Below are positions 1-64,000 of a stretch of 64,000 nt of DNA, piece by piece. The first letter of the stretch is position 1. Each line of letters begins with the position of its first letter. The notes below the pieces were generated by a model, which was given only the letters and a program-made list of their open reading frames with translations, was not told the DNA's origin and ran no database searches. Source of the stretch: Lycocorax pyrrhopterus obiensis (taxonomy: Eukaryota > Chordata > Aves > Passeriformes > Paradisaeidae); assembly GCA_014706295.1 (NCBI GenBank), contig JACSVZ010000001.1:40174383-40238382 (forward strand). Direction: 5' to 3'. Both the position numbers and the translations under genes were made by a program.

Positions 1-1537
1 AACAGAAGAGGAAAATACAGGAAAAGATTTGTAAGGACCCCAGCCATGGTACTTTGAAGTTGTCTGACATGGAATTCATAGAAATGGTTGTTCTTGAGCA
101 GAGATTTTGCTCTCAGGATGAAACTACTTGTTTCAGAGGCAGTCTTTTTGATGAGAGGAGATTACTTCCTATTGCGTTCCTATTTCAAAGACACTAGATG
201 CTTGAGAGAAAAATACTGACTTCACTAACAGACATGAAGTTAGAACAGAATATGCTTCTTCACCGGAACTTGTATCATGAGGAATTCTGAATTTGTGCAG
301 TAGGGAGGTTTTGTTTGCTTGGGGTTTTTGGTTTTGGTGGATTTCTTTTTTTCCCCGAACTTAAATAAAGAGACTGGAATTCCCGGAATTCTGTTTGGTG
401 TTTTTGGATTTGGTTTTGTTTTGTTGGGGTTTTTGTTTTAATACTAAATTACATAGAGACTTTTCTGATCAGCGATGTGGAGCACATAATATATGCGGTG
501 TATCTATTCACACATCCAGCCATATGTATAGGTATAGTCACTCTAACTGAGTGTTTTGTGAAAACTGAGATATGTGACTTCTACTGCCTGTGTCCAGGTT
601 TTATACTGTGAAACTTAGACATTACTGTTCTTAGGATTTTTCGTTTATTTCAGCACTGATTTCAGCTGATAAGATTGCCTTAGGTCTGAAGTCCACACTT
701 CTGTTTGTATCCTTAACAGAAACTCATCTTTGGTAGAAAGCTGACTGTTTTGTCAACTAGTAGTTAGTCTGTTAATTGAAGAATCTGAGATGTAGTGAAA
801 CTAATATGTAATTTGGCATTTAACTTAAACAAAAAATTCCCCAACCATTAAGTCTGTCTTACTGTTTATTTTAATGTTTATCTAATGAATTACTGATTTT
901 TAAAACTAAATTGATGATAATATAGAATTTTCATTTAAGACTTCTGAATTCATTCCCAGAAACATGAGTCAGGCTAAGTAGCATTTAAAAGCCTGATTTA
1001 AATTGTGCGGAGAAGGATGACAGAAATGGTTGAGGAAAAAAGGAGGAACTGATTCCCAACTTTGTGTATATCTATATGACTAACAATATCAAGGCATTCG
1101 GGGTTGATGTTGATTATAATTTTATCTCCAGTGTAAAATCACAGTGTGCAAACAGCTGTCACTCAAATATAATAGTTTCATGCTTTTACTTTTTTTTTTT
1201 TTTCAGCAGACATTAGCTATTTTCATTTCTAGGTGATCTGAGTACATAAAGAATTCATATTTGGAAATTGGATTTTTTGGGTTTTTATAAAATGTTTGCA
1301 AGCAGAATGATGACTGAAAATTGGAAAACTGGTTGTTCCCTTTCCTACTTTCACTTGTTGCAGTGCCACAAATAACTTCAAAAGGTCAATTGTCAGAGAC
1401 CAGAAAGTGTAATTATGATACATTTGTTCAAAATATCTAACTGTGTTTTGTGTAGAATATCTGAAATATGTATAACTTCCTTTGGCTGTGGTTAGACAGT
1501 ATGTGAAGTGCTGCACAGGTCTTTTATTTTCTTATAG
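1..1537 (+). other. Intron entering the window, upstream of exon 1
   Basis: Intron of DOCK9 whose 5' end lies outside the window. I looked for the preceding PH-domain exon and saw none. The T-run at about 1190-1203 is low-complexity sequence and not an acceptor tract in use. The short minus-strand ORF at 1229-1516 looks like chance. Confidence 0.75.
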
Positions 1538-58715
<57,178 letters not shown>

Positions 58716-59351
58716 TTGTTTTGTAAAGGAAAGTATGTTTGTTTATTTTAAAGTTTGTGGATTTGCTTCATTGTGTGCAAACTCAGGATGACCTTGAAGC
58801 TAAATGTTGGGCACGTGCAAACTGCGTAGTTCATACGAATGTCTGAGCACACTTTGCAAGTAGCAGTTACTGGTAATAGTCTTTTAGAGTAAGGGAGGCA
58901 CACATATATATTTTTTAACCTTGCTGGTAAGATTTAAAAGTGTTCACAATGTCATTGCAGAAGTGCGTGTTGGAAAATTATAAAGTTGAAGTTAGCTTCT
59001 GTTTTTCATTAGAAAGTATTATTAAAATGAATTGCACATTACAAAAAAAAAGTGTTGTGGGATGTAATTTTGCAGATATGTAACATTCAGGTGTTCTTTT
59101 TGTGTATGGCACATAGAGATTCCAAGTACAAGAACTATTTTGGGGCTAGACAGAGACACTAGTTTTTGGGGTTTAATGGAACTGACAATAGTAGTTTTTG
59201 TACCATTTGGCAAATTGTTGTGCTTTATTTTATACCTTGTTGCGTTTTGGAGGTATGCGAGCTTAGATCTTACTAAACAACTAAATACAACCAAAGGTCT
59301 GTATTAATGAACACTGAGTTACACTAAAATATCAATAGTAGTATATTGTTA

Positions 59352-59523
59352 TGTACATATTGTTTGTTAATACAGTCCATACAGTCTGTACATAAATGTA
59401 TTACATTTCTAAGCATTTTTTTAATATTCATACCAGCTCTTACCATTCTGCTTTCAGTTTATTTTGAAAATATGCTCATTCCAAGTATATGCAGACTTTA
59501 CAGTTCATTTATCCCTGTATATA
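59352..59523 (+). promoter_or_regulatory. Cluster of three Pumilio-binding-like elements in the 3' UTR
   Basis: TGTACATA at 59352-59359 and 59387-59394 and TGTATATA at 59516-59523 each fit the UGUANAUA consensus of PUM1/PUM2, which usually reduce mRNA stability and translation. Three within 172 nt is suggestive, although AT-rich sequence raises the background. Confidence 0.5.
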
Positions 59524-59528
59524 AATAA

Positions 59529-59536
59529 GTGCAATA
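59529..59536 (+). promoter_or_regulatory. miR-25/32/92-family 8mer seed match
   Basis: GTGCAATA complements the AUUGCAC seed with an A opposite position 1. It lies six bases after the last Pumilio-type element. Prediction only. Confidence 0.35.
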
Positions 59537-59725
59537 TAAAGATGTATACAGTCTTTGCTATGTTAGGTTTATATGCAGTTATTAAAAGAAAAACCTTTTT
59601 TGCCAAAGCAATGGAGTATGTAATTGGTAATCATGGTTACTGTGGTAAATGGTGGTATAATTTAAAGCTTTTTCCATATTCTTATTCTTTTAAGACATTA
59701 ATTTAGTAATTTTATATTTGGGGGA

Positions 59726-59731
59726 AATAAA
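59726..59731 (+). terminator. DOCK9: Polyadenylation signal AATAAA (first)
   Basis: Canonical hexamer about 1.0 kb after the stop, followed by a T-rich stretch within 30 nt. Best candidate for the main 3' end. Confidence 0.7.
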
Positions 59732-59877
59732 GGTTTTTAATTTTATTTAACTGGAAGCACTGTCCTGCTGTAATTAAACATTCTGTACTACATCTATATT
59801 AAAAGGAAAAAGGTAGTTACTTTTCTCACTGTGTGCTGCGTTTTTTTGTTTTAGATTTATCCCTGACATTTGGGAAA

Positions 59878-59883
59878 AATAAA
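59878..59883 (+). terminator. DOCK9: Polyadenylation signal AATAAA (second)
   Basis: Canonical hexamer 152 nt after the first, with a T-run shortly downstream. Possible alternative site. Confidence 0.45.
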
Positions 59884-59965
59884 AGCTTGATAAAAAAAGG
59901 CTTTTTGCATCCTGCATATGAGATGAGATGCAGACACCTGTAGGGCTTATTTCATATTCCCTGTC

Positions 59966-59971
59966 AATAAA
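59966..59971 (+). terminator. DOCK9: Polyadenylation signal AATAAA (third)
   Basis: Canonical hexamer with weaker downstream context. Possible distal site. Confidence 0.4.
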
Positions 59972-59990
59972 GGGAATTAAATCATTAGTT

Positions 59991-61099
59991 AAGACATCAC
60001 TTTCGAGTCCCTCACATTTGACTCAAGTACCATGTTACTGTAACTACAGGTTGTTATTCACCAGAACGGTTAATATTAGGAGGTCTTCAAAACTTTTCAT
60101 CACATGACAGTAGAAATCCTCTTTTCCTTATGACATGAGGTTTTCCGTCATTTTCTGTAGCATAGTATGAAACAGTTACGTTGCCATTACTCATCAAAGG
60201 TTTTTTCTAAAGCAGCTCATCCTGGCAGTGAAATGCTGGATATACTCTGCTTTTTCTAATTATGTTTCTGAAACAAAATTTCTGGTTGTTTAAAATACTT
60301 TTCCCTAAAGAGGAAAGAAATCATACACTTCTAGACAGTGAACTTGTAATGCTGTAAGAGGCAGACGCTTTTCTTCTCCTCTGCCCTAAATGCTTCACAC
60401 TTTTGTTCATCTGTGAAAATGGGTGTAGGAACACCTACCTCAAAATGTATTTCATTATTGGGAGAACATATCCTATAAAGCTGTTTTGCCTTTTGGGAAG
60501 GCTTCTGTATCCATGTATTAATAGATACTGTGTACATCACGATGGCTTCTTTCAGTTGCCTCATTTTTTCTGGGAACAGAACTGACAGCTTCCGTTTTGC
60601 ACGGAGACCGCAGTTGGATGAAGACGTATCTGATAACTAACCTATAAATGTGGTATGTATTCAGAATTGAGTATTTATTTGTGTCTCTGTGTATGTGTGT
60701 ATGTATATACACACACACATCTAAATACATGTGTAACTGTTTTGCTGAAACTTGGCCTATGACAAACAGCAAACTGTAGTTGACAAAATGTTGCTGTAGG
60801 TTTACACAGGGTTACATCATTAATCATTAACACATATTCAACTCTATAAACACAGTGTCTATAGGCTTAATCTCACATGATGCATTTATATGAGGGAACA
60901 CACCCTCTACTGTTTCAGCTTTATATATACTAAAATAGTAAATGTGAACATTTCCTTCCTGAATAATCCCTTCTGTACCAGCTTCCTTTCTCTGTTGTTA
61001 CTTCTGTAACACGTGAGTTAAGTATCCAATATGGATTAATTTATTTATAAAGACTTGGGATCTCTGCAGATTTTGGATTAGAGTTTATTTTCTTCACAG
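59991..61099. other. Intergenic sequence after DOCK9
   Basis: Unique AT-rich sequence without a recognisable gene. Contains an alternating purine/pyrimidine tract at about 60674-60720. Small ORFs on both strands near 60.33-60.77 kb have no family resemblance. Confidence 0.6.
60674..60720. repeat. TG/TA/CA alternating tract, partly self-complementary
   Basis: GTGTGTATGTATATACACAC and flanks are alternating purine-pyrimidine and imperfectly palindromic, so could form a hairpin or Z-DNA. Probably a decayed microsatellite. Confidence 0.7.
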
Positions 61100-61578
61100 C
61101 AGCTGGTATGGGGCTGTGGTTTTGATTTGTGCTGGACAGTGCTGATAACTCAGGGATGTTTTAGCTGTTGCTGAGCAGTGCTTGCAGAGTCCAGACCTTT
61201 TCTACCTCTCACCCAACCAGAGAGCAGGTTGGGGGTGCACAAGGAGCTGGGAGGAGACACAGCCAGGACAGCTGACCCCAACTGACCACAGGGATGTCCT
61301 GCATCATATGGTGTCATGCACAGCAATAAAAACTGCAGAGAAAGTTTGCCAGAGCAGCACTTGCTCAGGGACTGGCTGGACATTGGTCAGCTGCTGGCAA
61401 GCAATTGAGGGTGTTTTGCATAATTTCTTTTTCTTGGTTTTTTTTTTGTTGTTGTTGTTGTTGTTTTACGTATTAAACTGTATCTGGACCCACAAATGTT
61501 CTCACTTTTACCCTTCTGATTCTGTCCCCTATCCTGCTGCAGAGGAATGAGTGAGCTGGGTGAAGTTAAATCACAACA
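61100..61578 (+). mobile_element. Endogenous retrovirus LTR relic, plus strand
   Basis: Resembles the LTR family common in bird genomes that opens with a GTGGTTT-type end and closes with a complementary AAATCACAACA-type end. Visible parts are the 5' part (CTGGACAGTGCTGATAACTC region, 61131-61150), a degenerate TATA-like AATAAAA at about 61325, ATTAAA at 61472-61477 and a 3' end near 61578. It is followed by a primer-binding-site-like sequence, which indicates a 5' LTR. The limits are approximate and the 5' end is diverged. Confidence 0.75.
61448..61466. repeat. (GTT)n microsatellite inside the LTR
   Basis: About six GTT units following a T-run, between the LTR promoter part and its ATTAAA. 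Low-complexity expansion of the LTR sequence. Confidence 0.8.
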
Positions 61579-62570
61579 GTCCTGTTTTGGCACCCAGTGT
61601 CAGGCTTGAAGGGTTTGAGATAACAGCTTTGACCACAGCATGTTGTAGAAGGAACTGATAGTTATTATCTGTTTGACAGTTGTTGGTCACAGTGTTGATT
61701 TACTTGTTCACAGAATTAGTTTATCTAATCACTGCCATGCTCCGTATTTTTTTTGCTGTACATCAAATTTGAGAGCTTGTTAAAGGCCAGATTTGCAGTG
61801 TATCATTTGGTTGTGTTTTGCCTGGGAGAACTATGATAAAAGCATTGGCCTTGAGCCTAATCTGGTGTTTGGGCCCTGCATTGTTGTCTTCCCTGCACTT
61901 TGGGAACCATCTCATGAAGACAATGAGTAATTACACATTTTCCCTTTTCTCTTCCAAGAACCAATTGGTGGACAAAAAAAGAATGGCACCTTCCCCTTTT
62001 CCTGTGGGGTAGATGTTTTCTCCCTTTTTACAATAACTTCAGTATCTTGAATACCCTTTGGTAACTAAAATATTCCTGCTGGCGTGTTTCAAGTATATTT
62101 TTCCAACTTTTCCTAAGGTTAATTCAAGAATGTCACACAGGGGTATGTCCCGAGGAAGTATGGTCATGGGTAGCAAGGCATGTGGGAGAATATGGGCAGG
62201 TGACAAGGGTTGTCACCTCCGACAGTCCAGGACTTCACCACTTAACAAGTGCAGGATCTTGAAATGATCAAATATTTGAAAAAAAAGGATGCCCTGGCTA
62301 TGGCAGAAACATAACTTAGCACTCTACCAGGGCTGACATTTGGCTACCAGGCACTGTGTGGGAACCTCGAGGGGAAGAGAGGCTCTGTGGATCTGAGGAC
62401 ATACAAACAGACGCTGGCTAAAGCAGAGACCCCTCCACTCGACTGCATCAGTGTGTGCTGACACAGCCTGTTGTGCACTGCAGGGAACAGGAAGCCAAGC
62501 CACAGGAATGAGGGGGCAGGTTGGGCTTAAGGACAGTAAAGATGAGGAGGTGTAGGGACAAGTGAAACTG
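61579..62570 (+). mobile_element. ERV leader/internal relic after the 5' LTR
   Basis: Starts with TGGCACCCAGTGT at 61588, a diverged match to a lysine-tRNA-type primer binding site as used by class II (ERVK-like) elements. The following roughly 1 kb has a richer GC level and a non-DOCK9 character that I recall from leader regions of the same bird elements. No intact gag, pol or env frame is visible. The right boundary is a guess and no 3' LTR lies in the window. Confidence 0.5.
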
Positions 62571-64000
62571 GACCTTTCCCATTCAATACGCTTCAAAAAT
62601 CTTTTTTCAAGGTGCTGAGCATGCTGTGTTTTACTGTTGCCACAGTTACATACACAACAGCAACTTGTAATAGGTCATGGGGGTCTTTGCAGTTGAGTCT
62701 GAGGATGGACATGGTAAGCAGTAAGTTACACCTGATGAAAATGGTACAAGTATTTTCTAAATAGTATTTGAAGAAATGGAATTATCTCAAATAAAACAGT
62801 GTATTTAGACAGACCTGGATCTTAATGAAAACATCTAGTGTTTTACCTTTGATTTCCTTATGAGAAGACTTCAGTACAAAGGAGACATCTGAGTCACTGT
62901 CATGAATGTTAGCTGTTAAAGTTTGTGAAGACTGCTGTTCAGTGGTTTTTCATGGACTGAAAAATTATGTATTTGATTGTGCTCAGACTAGAAGTCCTGG
63001 GGTTTCTTGGGGGAAGAAAAAACTGAAAGCTTTGGCAGATAATGACAAACTTCAATTGTTTTTATGGTATTTGTGGAAGTGACCATTTTAACATCTTTAA
63101 AATATTTTGATGGTGGTTTTTTCCTTTCTTAAGTATTATAGTGAATATGTAATAAGTTATTTAAAAGCCATTTATACTCTAAATATCTTTTGGTCTAGAC
63201 ACAAAAAATTAATTTAAATTATATCTAGAGACTAGGCAGTATATCCCTTTCACGTTAACTGTAGTACATATTAGGGGGTTTTTTTCTGGCATTTTCTGCT
63301 TAAGGAGGGATTTTATCATTTCTTCTCTCTATGTAAAACTTGCAACTTTTTTTTTTTTCTGCAAAAACAAGGTGTGATTGATATTAGTAAAATGCCTTGG
63401 AATGCTACACCTTGTTTAACTGCTACGTGTTGTAAAATGAAAAAGGCACTGAGAGTTTTTCTAGCTGCATGGTTCTGTTTTGCGATTTGGATTGTGCTAT
63501 TAAAGATTAGCTGGAAAGGTGAAAAGAGGAGGCTGAAGGGATTTAGATAAATAATCTTTCACTGTGAATCCTTAGAACATCTTGGGTTTTTTTATGTCTC
63601 TCTCTGCCCTGTAAAATTCATTGACACCAGATACCTGAACAGCAAGTGTAGCTTCTTGGGATAGTGGTTTTTGTAGCTAGTGCTGTATAATCTGTTTATG
63701 TTTGTCACTATGATATCTGACTCCCAAAAATGTGGAAGTTTGATGTGACAAATTAAGATGGGGAACATGAAAATTGTGAACATAGTTGGCAAAACTGCAG
63801 CTGAGGTCTTCAGAACACACTCATCTCCCAAAATAAATATTCTTTTAAATTAGTTTTGCTTCAATTAAATATTTCAAGAATTGGTATAAGGTTTAAGCAG
63901 CTTTACAGAAATGTAATTTTCAAATTAATTGAAGTAACACGTCAGATTTTTTTCCAAGTGTATGAGGAAAAGCAGATATCTACAAGTCTAGAGCAGTTTC
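62571..64000. other. Intergenic sequence to window end
   Basis: No gene, repeat family or exon recognised. In other vertebrates SLC15A1 is the next gene on this side of DOCK9, but nothing resembling its exons appears here. T-runs near 63280 and 63345-63358 are low complexity. Confidence 0.55.

Larger units (their letters stand above)
58716..59990 (+). other. DOCK9: DOCK9 3' UTR
   Basis: Follows the stop in the same terminal exon. AU-rich, with three Pumilio-type octamers and one miR-25/92-type seed match in 59.35-59.54 kb, and AATAAA at 59726, 59878 and 59966. The true end(s) cannot be fixed from sequence. 59.75 kb is the earliest likely end and about 59.99 kb the latest of these. ORFs here are chance. 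Confidence 0.85.

Noticed and set aside
61182..61550. 122-codon ORF downstream of DOCK9
   Set aside because: Lies within the LTR relic; LTRs do not normally encode such a protein and the frame includes the T-run/GTT tract.

Overview
This is vertebrate nuclear DNA, most probably from a bird. It is AT-rich, with spliced genes, GT-AG introns of modest size, low repeat content, decayed CR1-type LINE fragments and one retroviral LTR relic of a kind common in birds. The species cannot be read from the sequence. Large reptilian groups that also carry CR1 are not strictly excluded.

Positions 1538-58715 hold the 3' nine-tenths of one plus-strand gene. I recognise it as DOCK9 (Zizimin1), a guanine-nucleotide exchange factor for CDC42. 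I traced 48 coding exons. All junctions are GT-AG and the reading frame stays open throughout. They total 5607 bp including the stop, or 1868 residues. The window opens in an intron inside the PH-domain coding region, so the promoter, 5' UTR and about the first 220 codons lie to the left. In order, the exons encode the end of the PH domain (exon 1), a linker and conserved N-terminal region (exons 2-10), the DHR-1/C2-like domain (about exons 10-16), a long helical ARM-like region (exons 17-36), the DHR-2 catalytic domain (about exons 37-47) and a short C-terminal tail in exon 48. The tail is followed by a 3' UTR of about 1.0-1.3 kb with three AATAAA signals.

Introns make up most of the window. 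They contain three CR1 fragments (23.4-24.9 kb minus strand, 40.9-41.1 kb minus strand, 49.1-49.6 kb plus strand), a TA-rich microsatellite, several inverted repeats and a few chance ORFs. Points of interest inside the gene are a 6-nt microexon next to a 36-nt exon, a tandem acceptor that would add or remove 23 residues, and an open read-through past one donor.

Downstream of DOCK9, 60.0-64.0 kb is intergenic. Its one recognisable element is a plus-strand endogenous retrovirus relic: an LTR at about 61.10-61.58 kb, a primer-binding-site-like sequence, and probably about 1 kb of non-coding leader. In other vertebrates SLC15A1 lies on this side of DOCK9, but none of its exons are visible here.

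I found no new biological system. The content is a conserved signalling gene with some splicing features and repeat relics worth checking.
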